From positions 24,305-88,304 of the forward strand of contig CAJVZH010000005.1 in assembly GCA_913020715.1 (NCBI GenBank): 64,000 nt of DNA, in the 5' to 3' direction. The notes below the pieces were generated by a model. The model was not told the origin of the DNA and ran no database searches. It worked only from the letters and a program-made list of their open reading frames with translations. Of this stretch, positions 1 to 9,804 are shown piece after piece. Each line of letters opens with the position of its first letter. Positions within the stretch are counted from its first letter, which is position 1. The position numbers and the translations under genes were made by a program. This DNA is from an uncultured Gammaproteobacteria bacterium (GTDB lineage: Bacteria; Pseudomonadota; Gammaproteobacteria; PS1; Pseudothioglobaceae).

Positions 1-61
1 CCCTACACGCTTTCAATAGTCACAAGGGGTGTGTTTCTTAATATAGATATCAAAGAGAACT

Positions 62-1249
62 CTACACGCACTGTCCAGCAGCCCAGCCCGATGACCAGGC
101 CCACTGAAAGTTGTAGCCGCCTAGCCACCCCGTTACATCAACCGTTTCACCAATAAAGTACAGACCTGGTTGTTTTGCTGATTCCATGGTTTTCGACGAC
201 AAACCGTTAACATCAACCCCTCCGGTACACACCTCTGCAGTGCGCATTCCTTCTGTACCACTGGGCCGCAAAGGCCAATGGTTTAGCAATATAGAAAATC
301 GCTTTAAATCGTTTTGTTTAATCTCACCCAAGGCCAATTCAGCTAACTCAATTTCAAGCAAGGCATTTGCCAGTCTTTCGGCAAACCTTCTTGGCAATAG
401 CTCAGTTAATACGGTTTTCAGTGCAGACTTTCCACGCGTTTGCTGCGCCTCAAGTAGTACGCTAACTGCATCCACTTCCGGCAATAAGTTAATAACAAGC
501 TCATCGCCTTTATGCCAATAAGATGATGCTTGCAGAGCGGCAGGCCCACTGATCCCACGATGAGTAATCAACACCCCCTCTCTAAAGCTAACGCCATTGC
601 ACATCACAATCGCATCCAGTGATAACCCGGAAAGATCCTTAAAATACCGATCAATGTCATTCTGTTGAAAAGTAAACGGCACTAAGGCCGGCTTGAATGA
701 GTTAGACTTCATGCCAAACTGCTTTGCAATTTGCAGGCCAAAATCTGTGGCGCCCATTTTAGGGATAGACGGCCCACCTGTCGCTATCACAAGTGATGTG
801 GCGCTGATAGTTTGAGTTTGTGTTGTTATCGTATATTTCTGCTGAAATTCTATTTTTTCTACAACACTGTCAAGCACAATGTTAACACCTGCTTGTCGAC
901 ACTCATCGAGCAACATATCAACAACTGCAGTGGCCTTTTGATCGCAGAATAACTGACCTAGCGTTTTCTCAGTCCACTGCAAATGATGCTTTGCCATGAG
1001 TGCAATAAAATCCCATTGTGTATAACGAGACAAAGCAGATTTATGAAAATGAGCATTGGGCGATAAATAGGATTCCGGTTCAGTATATAGATTAGTAAAG
1101 TTGCAACGACCGCCGCCTGAGATTAGAATTTTTTTACCGGCTTTTTTGGCTTTTTCAATCAATACAACCTTGCGACCGCGCTTGCCCGACTCGATTGCGC
1201 ACATTAGCCCTGCTGCACCACCGCCAAGAATAACAACATCAGCGTTCAT
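62..1249 (-). CDS. BaiN/YhiN (HI0933)-family FAD-dependent oxidoreductase
   Basis: A 395-aa flavoprotein of the HI0933/YhiN family, which are putative NAD(P)/FAD-dependent oxidoreductases whose substrate is mostly unassigned. The N-terminal Rossmann motif GGGAAGL (about residues 9-15) binds FAD. The family block SGGGRCNFTN follows at about 45-54, and the C-terminal FAD-contact region GLYFIGETVDVTGWLGGYN is intact near residue 365. Length matches the family (about 390-400). The start ATG lies 8 bases upstream of the stop of the preceding yciI-like gene on the same strand, so the two are probably cotranscribed. Family assignment is firm; the reaction is unknown. Confidence 0.85.
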   Translation of the reverse strand: MNADVVILGGGAAGLMCAIESGKRGRKVVLIEKAKKAGKKILISGGGRCNFTNLYTEPESYLSPNAHFHKSALSRYTQWDFIALMAKHHLQWTEKTLGQLFCDQKATAVVDMLLDECRQAGVNIVLDSVVEKIEFQQKYTITTQTQTISATSLVIATGGPSIPKMGATDFGLQIAKQFGMKSNSFKPALVPFTFQQNDIDRYFKDLSGLSLDAIVMCNGVSFREGVLITHRGISGPAALQASSYWHKGDELVINLLPEVDAVSVLLEAQQTRGKSALKTVLTELLPRRFAERLANALLEIELAELALGEIKQNDLKRFSILLNHWPLRPSGTEGMRTAEVCTGGVDVNGLSSKTMESAKQPGLYFIGETVDVTGWLGGYNFQWAWSSGWAAGQCV

Positions 1250-1257
1250 GAGCTTGA

Positions 1258-1557
1258 TTAAGGCAGTACTTTTTTAAATGTTTTGACAACAACACTCTGA
1301 TAAACACCGGCAGCAATATAAGGATCTGCATCCGCCCAGGCCTGTGCAGCAATCAAATCATCAAACTCAGCAACTATAAGAGAACCAGTAAAACCAGCCT
1401 CTCCAGGCTCATTGGTATCAATTGCAGGGTGCGGACCAGCCAAAATTAAACGACCTTCATCTTTGAGCTGACTCAATCTTTCAACATGCGCGGGTCTTGC
1501 ATTCATACGTTTTTCTAATGAATTCTCAACATCCTGAGAAATAATGGCATATAACAT
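1258..1557 (-). CDS. yciI: YciI family protein
   Basis: A 99-aa single-domain YciI-like (YCII/ferredoxin-like fold) protein. Family hallmarks seen are the N-terminal MLYAIISQD strand, the region H-V-E-R-L-S-Q-L near 24-31, GPHPA near residue 41, and the C-terminal [13 protein letters not shown] block near residues 76-88, which contains the conserved Asp-Pro-Tyr. The family may have catalytic roles, but the physiological function is not established. It lies in a tight minus-strand run after dapB (20-base gap) and before the BaiN-like flavoprotein. Confidence 0.85.
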   Translation of the reverse strand: MLYAIISQDVENSLEKRMNARPAHVERLSQLKDEGRLILAGPHPAIDTNEPGEAGFTGSLIVAEFDDLIAAQAWADADPYIAAGVYQSVVVKTFKKVLP

Positions 1558-1576
1558 CGTAATTCTCTCTTAAATT

Positions 1577-2747
<1,171 letters not shown>

Positions 2748-2890
2748 CCTTAATACTCAGGTTTTTAATATAAAGTCAGATTATACCAACAGTATAAGTT
2801 TCGTAACAACTGAGCTGATGCTCTACTTAACACAACTTGGTTTCGTTTAAAATAGCTTTTGTTATTCACTTATACGAAGGTCTCAAGGCC

Positions 2891-3697
2891 ATGACAACTC
2901 AAACGCCAGACATACTCAAAAGAATCGTCAAGCGCAAGCACGAAGAAATCGAGGAGTCCATCAGACGCGTCTCAGTAGAGCAAATGATGGGACACGCCAA
3001 CTTTGGTGATAAGCCAAGAGGTTTTTATAATGCATTAACTGCGAAAGCCGAACGCGGCGAAAGTGCAGTTATCGCAGAAATTAAAAAAGCCTCGCCAAGC
3101 AAGGGCGTTTTGCGTGAGAATTTTAATCCGGTAGAAATCGCCGAAAGCTATGAAAAAGGTGGCGCTTGTTGCCTTTCTATTTTGACCGATAGAGATTTTT
3201 TCCAAGGCGACCCTCAGTATTTAATTAGAGCAAGAGCCGCTGTATCATTGCCGGTAATTCGTAAAGACTTTATCGTTAGACCTTACCAAGTTTACGAAGC
3301 ACGTGCAATGAGTGCGGACTGCATCTTGCTAATCGTATCCTGTCTTAGCGATAACGAACTTCTAACACTTTATGATTTAGCGACATCGCTCGGCATGGAT
3401 GTATTGGTAGAGGTGCATGATTTGGCAGAATTAAAACGCGCCCTCACACTGGACTTACCAATGATTGGTATCAATAATCGCAATCTTCGTACTTTTGAAG
3501 TTTCTTTGCAAACAACAATCGACTTGCTCAGTGAAATTAATGACGACACGCTGGTGATTACCGAATCTGGCATTTTATCTAGGGAGGACGTTGCTTTAAT
3601 GCATGAGAACAATGTTTATGGCTTCCTAGTTGGCGAGGCATTTATGCGGCATGAAAGCCCAGGGCAACAGTTAAAGGAGTTTTTCTATGGACGTTAA
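2891..3697 (+). CDS. trpC: Indole-3-glycerol phosphate synthase TrpC
   Basis: TrpC closes carboxyphenylamino-deoxyribulose phosphate to indole-3-glycerol phosphate in tryptophan synthesis. Seen are [11 protein letters not shown] (about 59-69, catalytic Lys region), [21 protein letters not shown] and ITESGI: the TIM-barrel phosphate and catalytic motifs in order. I start at the ATG of [12 protein letters not shown], preceded by AAGG, giving 268 aa, the family length; the longer ORF begins at a TTG and adds 18 unconvincing residues. The stop overlaps the osmC-like gene by 11 bp. trpD and trpG are not adjacent in the window. It is divergent from the kdsA remnant. Confidence 0.93.
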   Translation: MTTQTPDILKRIVKRKHEEIEESIRRVSVEQMMGHANFGDKPRGFYNALTAKAERGESAVIAEIKKASPSKGVLRENFNPVEIAESYEKGGACCLSILTDRDFFQGDPQYLIRARAAVSLPVIRKDFIVRPYQVYEARAMSADCILLIVSCLSDNELLTLYDLATSLGMDVLVEVHDLAELKRALTLDLPMIGINNRNLRTFEVSLQTTIDLLSEINDDTLVITESGILSREDVALMHENNVYGFLVGEAFMRHESPGQQLKEFFYGR

Positions 3698-4100
3698 AGT
3701 TAAATGGATTGACGGCATGATGATGGTCGGTGAATCTGGCAGTGGACACGCTGTAGTAATGGATGGCCCGCCGGATGTTGGCGGCAACAACATGGGCGTT
3801 AGACCCATGGAAATGCTTCTTATCGGGATGGCTGGCTGCACCACGGTTGATGTGGTGAGCACGCTAAAAAAGATGCGTGAAAATATTGACGATTGTGTTG
3901 CTGAAGTGAGCGCTGAACGCGCCGACGATCACCCTAAGGTTTTTACCAATATTCATATTCATTTTGTTGTTAAAGGCTCAGACCTCAATCCAACAAAAGT
4001 TGGAAAGGCAATCAGTCTTTCTGCTGACAAGTATTGCTCGGCCTCGATTATGATGGCTAAAACAGCAAACGTCACTCACGACTTCGAGATCGTAGAATAA
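3687..4100 (+). CDS. OsmC family protein (thiol-dependent peroxidase-like)
   Basis: A 137-aa OsmC-family protein; members detoxify organic hydroperoxides through two cysteines. Both are present: C51 in [10 protein letters not shown] and C117 in ADKYCSAS, with the conserved GVRPMEMLL helix before the first. A strong Shine-Dalgarno AAAGGAG sits inside the end of trpC, 7 bases before ATG, so translation is coupled to trpC. It could equally be the YhfA-like rather than the OsmC/Ohr branch; the substrate is unknown. Confidence 0.85.
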   Translation: MDVKVKWIDGMMMVGESGSGHAVVMDGPPDVGGNNMGVRPMEMLLIGMAGCTTVDVVSTLKKMRENIDDCVAEVSAERADDHPKVFTNIHIHFVVKGSDLNPTKVGKAISLSADKYCSASIMMAKTANVTHDFEIVE

Positions 4101-4327
4101 TGTTTGGCTGGATCGGCACCGTCACCGGCGTTACAGGCGGCATCACTATCGCTCTTAATACCTCTTATTCTAAGTATGCGTTTTTAGTTTTTTTAATCTC
4201 ATCTTGTTGTTGGTTAATTCAAGGAATTAAAAATAAAGACAAGGCTTTAATCATACTTAACACCGTTTTTATGACCATCGATTTGATTGGTATTTATCGC
4301 TGGATTCTGCCAGATTTAATGGCTTAA
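4100..4327 (+). CDS. Small membrane protein (PnuC-C-terminus-like)
   Basis: A 75-aa hydrophobic protein beginning in the TAATG overlap with the osmC-like stop, so it is translationally coupled. Three hydrophobic stretches are visible (about 4-20, 25-43, 50-70). The ending ILNTVFMTIDLIGIYRWIL resembles the last helices of NMN-transporter-like and related small inner-membrane proteins (N-x-x-F...GIYRW), but the protein is far too short to be a full PnuC. Function unknown. Confidence 0.7.
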   Translation: MFGWIGTVTGVTGGITIALNTSYSKYAFLVFLISSCCWLIQGIKNKDKALIILNTVFMTIDLIGIYRWILPDLMA

Positions 4328-4381
4328 TTGATGTTACAATTTTCCTTTATTACACAAATAACTCAACGGAAATAAATACAG

Positions 4382-4387
4382 TATAAT
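4382..4387 (+). promoter_or_regulatory. -10 element of tRNA-Ser promoter
   Basis: A perfect TATAAT ends 11 bases before the first base of tRNA-Ser. No good -35 is visible at the usual spacing. Confidence 0.6.
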
Positions 4388-4398
4388 ACGTTTTCTTT

Positions 4399-4490
4399 GG
4401 AGAGATGGCCGAGTGGCTGAAGGCGCGCCCCTGCTAAGGGTGTATAGGATTTATCTCCTATCGAGGGTTCGAATCCCTCTCTCTCCGCCA
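4399..4490 (+). tRNA. tRNA-Ser (anticodon GCU)
   Basis: A 92-nt class II tRNA with long variable arm. The acceptor stem GGAGAGA pairs with TCTCTCC, the discriminator is G and CCA is encoded. The anticodon arm reads CCCCTGCTAAGGG with anticodon GCT. The variable arm is TAGGATTTATCTCCTA, and GGTTCGAATCC is the T arm. The last 17 bases, running into the following T, recur at 4640-4656. Confidence 0.97.
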
Positions 4491-4501
4491 TAAATTAATG
4501 A

Positions 4502-4526
4502 CCTAGCACAAGCTGGGGTTTTTATT
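4502..4526 (+). terminator. Intrinsic terminator downstream of tRNA-Ser
   Basis: CCTAGC / ACAA loop / GCTGGG (6-bp stem, one G-T wobble) followed by GTTTTTATTT. It lies 12 bases after the tRNA CCA. Confidence 0.65.
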
Positions 4527-4551
4527 TATGCTGGTGAATCCGAACCCAAGA

Positions 4552-4656
4552 AGAGGGCTCGGGTGAGCATTGTACTCAATGCGAACAACGTCGGAGCTTG
4601 CGACGACGGCCCGTAGGGTGAGTGCGACGCACGAATAGCCCCTCTCTCTCCGCCAT
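4552..4656 (+). repeat. GC-rich structured spacer ending in a copy of the tRNA-Ser 3' end
   Basis: The 17-mer CCCTCTCTCTCCGCCAT occurs at 4475-4491 (tRNA 3' end) and again at 4640-4656, 165 bp apart. The GC-rich stretch between can fold with an outer stem AGAGGGCT/AGCCCCTCT (one bulge) enclosing three hairpins: GCATTG-TACT-CAATGC, CGTCG-GAGCTTG-CGACG and GTGC-GAC-GCAC. That layout is cloverleaf-like. The rest of the 4328-4825 gene-free stretch (apart from the tRNA) is AT-rich with nothing further I can name except the tRNA signals. Confidence 0.6.
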
Positions 4657-4825
4657 TAATACTAAGCTCACTTCTGCGGTTTTTTTATTGCCTGCAGTTA
4701 GATAAAATTAAATCTATTGGCTGTCAAGCGCTTTGCTTTGAATGCAAAGACAATCTTGAATTTTCTACATTGTAGCGCAAAAGCTTTCGTGGTAAAAAAC
4801 ATCCTTTAAATGTGTATTTCATTAC

Positions 4826-5713
4826 ATGGCCAATTTGAGTAAAAATACGCGAGGTGCAATTTTAATTACACTTGGTGCGCTGTGCTTTGCGTCAAACGAT
4901 GTTATTCTCAAATCATTTGCCAACGAATTGCCGTGGCAACAGCCGGTGCTACTTCGCTCAATAATTGGTACATTTTTCTTGCTGCTGTTAGCACTCACGG
5001 TTGAAGGTAGAAAATCAACAAAAGAACTGTTGGTGCTTTTTCAAGACAAGTACTGCGCCCTACGGATCATCTGCGAAGCCCTTGCAACCGTACTATGGGT
5101 TTCATCACTGATGAAAATAACGCTGGCAAGCGCGATCTCAATTAACCAATCACTGCCGGTTTTTCTGATGCTTGGCGGTGTATTTTTCTTCAAAGAAAAA
5201 ATAAGTTGGCGGCGGAAACTTGCTGCTATCATTAGCTTTGTAGGCGTGTTACTCATTATCCAACCCTGGAGTACGAATTATACAATATGGGTACTTATTT
5301 CCCTACTGTCTGCATTGGCAATGGCAACTCGAGATTTAGCAACTAAGGCAATACCAGAGCATTTTCCCACTTTTTATATCACCATGTTAAGCATGGTTGG
5401 CATAACCATCGTAATCCTACCATTTGCCCTGCTTGGCCAGTGGATGACAATGGATGGCGTGGCATGGTTAAAGATTGTCTCGGCTGCAATCCTAATCAGT
5501 TTTGCCTTCTTATTCACCATTATCGGCACACGCCTTGGAGAGATGAGTTTTCTTGCAATATTCCGCTACACCTCCTTGGTATGGGGTATGCTCTTTTCTC
5601 TCACCTTTTTTAATGAAAGGTTAGATTTCAACACAACACTGGGCGCCACTCTCATTCTTTTCGCAGGTATTTATATGGTTTTTAGAGAGCAAAAACTAAC
5701 AGGCAATCTGTAG
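4826..5713 (+). CDS. DMT-superfamily transporter (EamA domains)
   Basis: A 295-aa protein with about ten hydrophobic segments, arranged as two EamA repeats (roughly 12-140 and 150-288). Motifs typical of the family are GALCFASNDVILK at the start of helix 1, the RSIIGTFFLLLLAL helix, FFKEKISWRRKLAAIISFVGVLLI closing repeat one and FFNERLDFNTTLGATLILFAGIYM closing repeat two. It is an inner-membrane exporter or importer of a small metabolite; the substrate cannot be deduced. It is a single gene with its own upstream region after the tRNA-Ser element. Confidence 0.88.
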   Translation: MANLSKNTRGAILITLGALCFASNDVILKSFANELPWQQPVLLRSIIGTFFLLLLALTVEGRKSTKELLVLFQDKYCALRIICEALATVLWVSSLMKITLASAISINQSLPVFLMLGGVFFFKEKISWRRKLAAIISFVGVLLIIQPWSTNYTIWVLISLLSALAMATRDLATKAIPEHFPTFYITMLSMVGITIVILPFALLGQWMTMDGVAWLKIVSAAILISFAFLFTIIGTRLGEMSFLAIFRYTSLVWGMLFSLTFFNERLDFNTTLGATLILFAGIYMVFREQKLTGNL

Positions 5714-5804
5714 ATCGTCAATTCAAAACAATTCACCAAAGAATGAAAAGATTAATCCCAGATAATGACGCAATTAATCCGAGCACATGGTATCTTATTG
5801 CCCC

Positions 5805-6587
5805 ATGAGAACAGATACTCCTTTCGTTGTTGCCGGCCGTACTTTTCATTCAAGATTATTGGTTGGCTCAGGAAAATACAAAAACCTTGAAGAGACTCGT
5901 TTAGCAACTGAAGCTTCGGGTTCTGAAATTATTACAGTTGCCATTAGGCGCACCAATATTGGCCAAAATACTAACGAAGAGAGTCTTCTCGATGTTATTT
6001 CGCCAGAGAAATACACCATTCTGCCAAATACAGCGGGTTGTTACAGCGCCAAAGACGCTGTGCGCACCTGCATGCTGGCACGAGAATTATTAGACGGTCA
6101 CAATCTTGTTAAGCTTGAAGTGTTGGGCGATGAAAAAACACTTTACCCTAACATTGTTGAAACCCTTGATGCCGCTAAAACACTGGTTAATGACGGCTTT
6201 GATGTGATGGTCTACACCTCAGACGATCCAATCGTTGCCAAAGAACTGGAAGAAATTGGCTGCTGCGCAATTATGCCACTTGCCTCACTCATCGGCTCAG
6301 GCCAAGGCATTGCCAACCCGTACAATATCAAGCTCATTAAAGATCAAGCCAACGTCCCAGTACTGGTTGATGCTGGTATTGGCTGCGCAAGTGATGCCGC
6401 TAAAGCGATGGAGCTCGGTTGTGACGGCGTTTTGATGAATTCTGCCATTGCCAGTGCAGAGAATCCACTACTGATGGCAAGCGCCATGCAACACGCAGTT
6501 AAGGCTGGTCGTGAATCTTTTCTTGCCGGAAGAATGATGAAAAAAGCCTACGCCTCTGCCTCTTCGCCGCTGGAGAACTTAATCTAG
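5805..6587 (+). CDS. thiG: Thiazole synthase ThiG
   Basis: ThiG forms the thiazole phosphate moiety of thiamine from deoxyxylulose phosphate, dehydroglycine and ThiS-thiocarboxylate. Seen are the N-terminal [39 protein letters not shown] (Schiff-base lysine region), [19 protein letters not shown] and [10 protein letters not shown] blocks. Length about 260 aa fits the family. The start is ambiguous between 5787 and 5805, both ATG and neither with a clear Shine-Dalgarno. Its partner thiS lies about 45 kb away at 51338, so the usual thiS-thiG linkage is lost. Confidence 0.95.
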   Translation: MRTDTPFVVAGRTFHSRLLVGSGKYKNLEETRLATEASGSEIITVAIRRTNIGQNTNEESLLDVISPEKYTILPNTAGCYSAKDAVRTCMLARELLDGHNLVKLEVLGDEKTLYPNIVETLDAAKTLVNDGFDVMVYTSDDPIVAKELEEIGCCAIMPLASLIGSGQGIANPYNIKLIKDQANVPVLVDAGIGCASDAAKAMELGCDGVLMNSAIASAENPLLMASAMQHAVKAGRESFLAGRMMKKAYASASSPLENLI

Positions 6588-6602
6588 CGTAAAGCACATT
6601 TA

Positions 6603-6815
6603 TTACTTTTTCCCTAAAAGCTTAATTAAGTAAAAAATAGCAAACCCACTACTGAGAAAAAAGAACGCCCAGCCTAGAGGGATAAAACCAAATTTCTCCT
6701 GCAGAACACCCTCGCTATCTACGTACGAGCCTGCTGTGCTATAGGCCAAAACACAGGCAATACTGAGCACCAAGAAAATAATAGCGAGCTTAAGGGATAA
6801 ATAGTTTTTTAGCAT
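6603..6815 (-). CDS. DUF3955-like small membrane protein
   Basis: A 70-aa protein with two hydrophobic helices (about 8-28 and 44-66) separated by GSYVDSEGVLQEKFGFIPLGW. The GSYVD-x-x-G-x-L-x-x-x-F-x-x-IPLG pattern matches the DUF3955 family of two-helix inner-membrane proteins of unknown function. It is convergent with thiG and 13 bases downstream of the TfoX-like gene on the same strand. Confidence 0.7.
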   Translation of the reverse strand: MLKNYLSLKLAIIFLVLSIACVLAYSTAGSYVDSEGVLQEKFGFIPLGWAFFFLSSGFAIFYLIKLLGKK

Positions 6816-6828
6816 AACTTCATAAGGG

Positions 6829-7158
6829 CTACTTGGCGGGCAAAGTTAGCACGTATTCTACACTCAGATTCACCCAGTTCTCCAACTCCTCGTCTGACTC
6901 AAAGCCATCCGGCTCAACATAAACAAATCCGGTCAATGCCTTGCCTGTGAAATCCATTTCTTTCACGAATGGTTTTTTTAAGGTGCCCTCATACTGGCCT
7001 TTACCAACGCGGACCATGAGCTGGTCATTTATCACACCGCAAGTCATATGGCCATGCACCATAAAGCCCAGACTGCCAAACATTCTCTTTTCGCTTGAGA
7101 AAGGAATACGCTCAAATACATCACTTAAACGCTCAGCGGTGCCTTCGTCATACGCCAT
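6829..7158 (-). CDS. TfoX N-terminal-domain protein
   Basis: About 109 aa. The TfoX/Sxy N-terminal fold is recognised by the order MAYDEGTAERLSDVF, KRMFGSLGFMVHGHMTCGV, LMVRVGKGQYEGTL and MDFTGKALTGFVYV. Stand-alone N-domain proteins are common and not shown to be competence regulators; the C-terminal TfoX domain is absent. I take the ATG of MAYDEG; the ORF track extends 3 codons to a TTG. Confidence 0.82.
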   Translation of the reverse strand: MAYDEGTAERLSDVFERIPFSSEKRMFGSLGFMVHGHMTCGVINDQLMVRVGKGQYEGTLKKPFVKEMDFTGKALTGFVYVEPDGFESDEELENWVNLSVEYVLTLPAK

Positions 7159-7305
7159 ACAAATCAAACCATTATTCAGATAATACCTATCTTATCGTTT
7201 TTTACGAAGCATCAATGTATCAATTTGAGTTTTATTCAATAGCTCATCGTATGCAGGCAAATTTTCGGGATAAAATAATTGAACACTCATAACTCGTCCA
7301 ACTTA

Positions 7306-8700
7306 ATGACAACTCTCAGAAAGCACAAAGTGGAACATTCGCCACCTCAATCTAGAACTTGGGCTGTGACTTTTTGGCAAGGGCTTTGTCGAGCGGTGAT
7401 TAAAACTTTTTATAGGCGCTTCGAGGTTACTGGTCACGAGAAAATTCCTCATGGGGTCGGCATTATATTTTGCGCCAATCATGCCAACGCACTTGTTGAC
7501 CCTATTGTCATACAAGCCGCAACCAGTAAACAAATTCACCCTCTTGCACGCAGCGGATTGTTCGAAATGCCACTGCTTAAAACAATGCTTAAATTACTCG
7601 ATGCGGTGCCAATTTACAGAGCACAGGATCCTGGCAACAAAACCGCGAAAAACGTCGATTCATTTGTTAAATGCTATGAAAAACTGGGTGAAGACAAAAC
7701 GATCATGATCTTCCCAGAAGGAGTGAGTCATTCAGATCCGACAATACGCAAGGTGAATACAGGTGCCGCCCGTATTGCGCTTGGCGCCAAAAAACTCAAC
7801 GGAAAATCGCCAGTCTTGGTGCCAGTTGGGTTGACTTTCAGTCGTAAAGGATTTTTTCGTGGTGACTTACTGGTGCAATTCGGTGAGCCAGTTATTGTAG
7901 CGAACGAAGAAGATGCTAATGACAGAGAATCGGTTCAGGCAATAACAGAACGCGTTAAACAAGGGATTATTAAAATAACCCTCAACCCTAATTCATGGGA
8001 GGAGTTAAAACTCCTAACAAGGGTAGAGCGCTTCTACACCCAACGCCATGGACGCGACGAAGATCTTGACTTGTCAGAACAATTTAACGTTTTGAAGTAC
8101 ATTATTAAAGCAAAAAGAATGTTGCAAGAGCATGAGCCTGATAGAGTCAAAACCCTGATAAGCCAATTGCGTCTTTATGACAAATTGTGCCAGTGCTGCG
8201 GCATCAAAGACTACCATCTTTCAATCAAGTATCAGCCAACTGTACTATTTATGTACATTTTTCGAACCTTGCTAAAGGTTTTTATCGCTCTACCAGTCTC
8301 ACTCTGGGGCAAGCTTAATAACTTCCTTCCATACCAATTGACCGGCAAAATGTTTATTTTTTTTGCCAAAACCCTCGATCAATACGATACCTATAAGATT
8401 TTGGCAGGCATGGCACTCTTCCCGTTATTTTGGGGAGTTCAAATTGCTCTCGTCAACACCTATTTAGGGTCTGGCTGGGCAATCGCTTATTTCGCCAGTT
8501 TGGTAGTTAGTACGGCTGTAGAGCTGCAAATGCGCGATAAATATCTACGTGCCTTCGAGGACTTTAAAACCTTCTTTCTTTTTCTTCGAAAGAGTACCGT
8601 TAGAAATTACTTGGAGTCAAAGCAAAACGCTCTCGAATTAGAGTTAGACAATCTTGAAAAGTTAGCCGACGAATTATTGGCCGAACAAAAGAAAGCCTAA
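7306..8700 (+). CDS. PlsC-like lysophospholipid acyltransferase family protein
   Basis: About 464 aa. The acyltransferase domain spans about 20-220: the catalytic NHxxxxD motif is CANHANALVDP (residues about 53-63), the acyl-acceptor motif is IMIFPEGVSHSDP, and VLVPVGLTF follows. The C-terminal half (about 300-400) carries hydrophobic segments (VLFMYIFRTLLKVFIALPVSL, ILAGMALFPLFWGVQIALV, GWAIAYFASLVVSTAVEL) and ends in a charged, coiled-coil-like tail. That makes it larger than classical PlsC and like two-domain membrane acyltransferases. Start ATG 7306 preferred over TTG 7279. The exact acyl acceptor is unknown. Confidence 0.82.
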   Translation: MTTLRKHKVEHSPPQSRTWAVTFWQGLCRAVIKTFYRRFEVTGHEKIPHGVGIIFCANHANALVDPIVIQAATSKQIHPLARSGLFEMPLLKTMLKLLDAVPIYRAQDPGNKTAKNVDSFVKCYEKLGEDKTIMIFPEGVSHSDPTIRKVNTGAARIALGAKKLNGKSPVLVPVGLTFSRKGFFRGDLLVQFGEPVIVANEEDANDRESVQAITERVKQGIIKITLNPNSWEELKLLTRVERFYTQRHGRDEDLDLSEQFNVLKYIIKAKRMLQEHEPDRVKTLISQLRLYDKLCQCCGIKDYHLSIKYQPTVLFMYIFRTLLKVFIALPVSLWGKLNNFLPYQLTGKMFIFFAKTLDQYDTYKILAGMALFPLFWGVQIALVNTYLGSGWAIAYFASLVVSTAVELQMRDKYLRAFEDFKTFFLFLRKSTVRNYLESKQNALELELDNLEKLADELLAEQKKA

Positions 8701-8711
8701 AGGAATTCTGC

Positions 8712-9038
8712 CTAACTCCGCATCCGCATAAGTTCAGAGACCTCGAGAGAGCCGCCCACATCAAGAAATGGGCATTCTTTTGCCATTAAGATAACGTCAT
8801 CCAAAGAATCGGCTTCAATAATTGTAAAGCCAGACATTGACATTTTGCTACCCTCATCAACCGAGCCGTCTGGATTGATTGTAATTGTACTCAAAAGAGG
8901 ATTCATAGGGCTAACGGCCGCATCGCCAAGCCCTTCCAGCCAGGCTATATATTTCGTCTGATGCTCATTAGCCTCTTCGGGTGTGGATACTTGATCGCCA
9001 TCAAAACCGCCTGTATAAACAATAGCGTATTGGGACAT
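8712..9038 (-). CDS. YCII-related (DGPF-type) domain protein
   Basis: 108 aa, a YCII-related fold protein of the DGPF/PhnB-like small protein group. The core pattern is MSQYAIVYTGG, W-LEGLGDAAVSPMNPL and the central GFTIIEADSLDDVILMAKECPFLDVGGSLEVSEL, which carries the typical AKxCP-(x)n-G-x-hEV ending. It is related to YciI but a different subfamily from the 1258-1557 protein. Function unknown. Convergent with the acyltransferase. Confidence 0.75.
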   Translation of the reverse strand: MSQYAIVYTGGFDGDQVSTPEEANEHQTKYIAWLEGLGDAAVSPMNPLLSTITINPDGSVDEGSKMSMSGFTIIEADSLDDVILMAKECPFLDVGGSLEVSELMRMRS

Positions 9039-9076
9039 TATTACAACTCCTTGTTAATGAAAAATAAATTGGATTA

Positions 9077-9289
9077 CTAAGAGCTCTCAGATCCAGATAG
9101 GCAGCGCTCCACGTATTTATTATATTGCCCCTTGGTTAAAAACAATCGGTGTATTTTTGAATTATTTTGTCGACCTCTATCCAGATATTCTGAAAGCTTA
9201 TGATCAAAGCCGACATTTATGATTTTGTGCGTTTTTAAATCTATCTCAACATAGTACCGAGTATTTTTATCTTCTTTACACTCATAGGC
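9077..9289 (-). pseudogene. Small open frame without a usable start (possible frameshifted gene)
   Basis: An open frame of 70 codons on the minus strand reads NTRYYVEIDLKTHKIINVGF then HRLFLTKGQYNKYVERC, which looks protein-like. It has no ATG, GTG or TTG near its beginning and an in-frame TGA directly upstream. The only ATG, 11 bases after the gamma-glutamylcyclotransferase stop, is in the +1 frame and ends after 14 codons. A one-base indel near 9280 would fuse the ATG to the long frame. I do not recognise the family. Confidence 0.35.
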
Positions 9290-9296
9290 TCACCCC

Positions 9297-9734
9297 TCAA
9301 TTGGGTACATAAGGTCGAATATATTTATTGACGTAGTCCGTGGGCAGCTTAGCACTTTCAATGCCTTGGTTAATTCGCTTAATATATTCAAATTGTGGCT
9401 CTCCAAACACTTGATTAAGGTCGACATACACCAAGCAATCGCAATACCCCTCTGATATTTGAATGCTGTGCACCTCATGATGATACATACCCTCTGCCAC
9501 GCTCTCGTAAACGTCTAGTAACTCGATGTCTTTCTCACTTAAGGAAAAAATTTCACCCAGAACAAAGTCACCTTCTGACGGCTTAATATTGGCATAACCC
9601 CTCTCGTTAATAAGCCAGACATAGTTATCCAGCCTTCCTGAGTACAAATATTCTGACTCTGGACAACGAGCAATCATTTGCTCTTTAGACAAATTGGAGC
9701 CAAAGGCAAAGTAATGACGTCTTGGATTGGTCAT
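9297..9734 (-). CDS. Gamma-glutamylcyclotransferase-like (AIG2/GGCT fold) protein
   Basis: 145 aa. The GGCT-fold signature FAFGSNLS (residues about 9-16; canonical YGSNL) precedes the RCPESEYLYSGRLDNYVWLIN block, the VLGEIFSLS strand and the catalytic-glutamate region LLDVYESVAEGMYHHEV. Enzymes with this fold release 5-oxoproline from gamma-glutamyl compounds; the particular substrate cannot be assigned. Single gene with a small open frame immediately downstream. Confidence 0.82.
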   Translation of the reverse strand: MTNPRRHYFAFGSNLSKEQMIARCPESEYLYSGRLDNYVWLINERGYANIKPSEGDFVLGEIFSLSEKDIELLDVYESVAEGMYHHEVHSIQISEGYCDCLVYVDLNQVFGEPQFEYIKRINQGIESAKLPTDYVNKYIRPYVPN

Positions 9735-9804
9735 AATTACAACTCAGTGATTAATTATTCACCACCATTATAACTACGCAATAAAGTTCTTTAAAATAGA
9801 GTCC

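Noticed and set aside
186-521. 111-aa plus-strand ORF
   Set aside because: Shadow of the BaiN-like flavoprotein on the other strand; composition not protein-like and no family pattern.
4399-4656. Integrative element bounded by att repeats at tRNA-Ser
   Set aside because: The repeats are only 165 bp apart with no integrase or cargo between; kept as a structured-repeat observation instead.
5714-5804. TPP riboswitch upstream of thiG
   Set aside because: No CTGAGA/ACCTGA-type thi-box and the leader is only about 90 bases.
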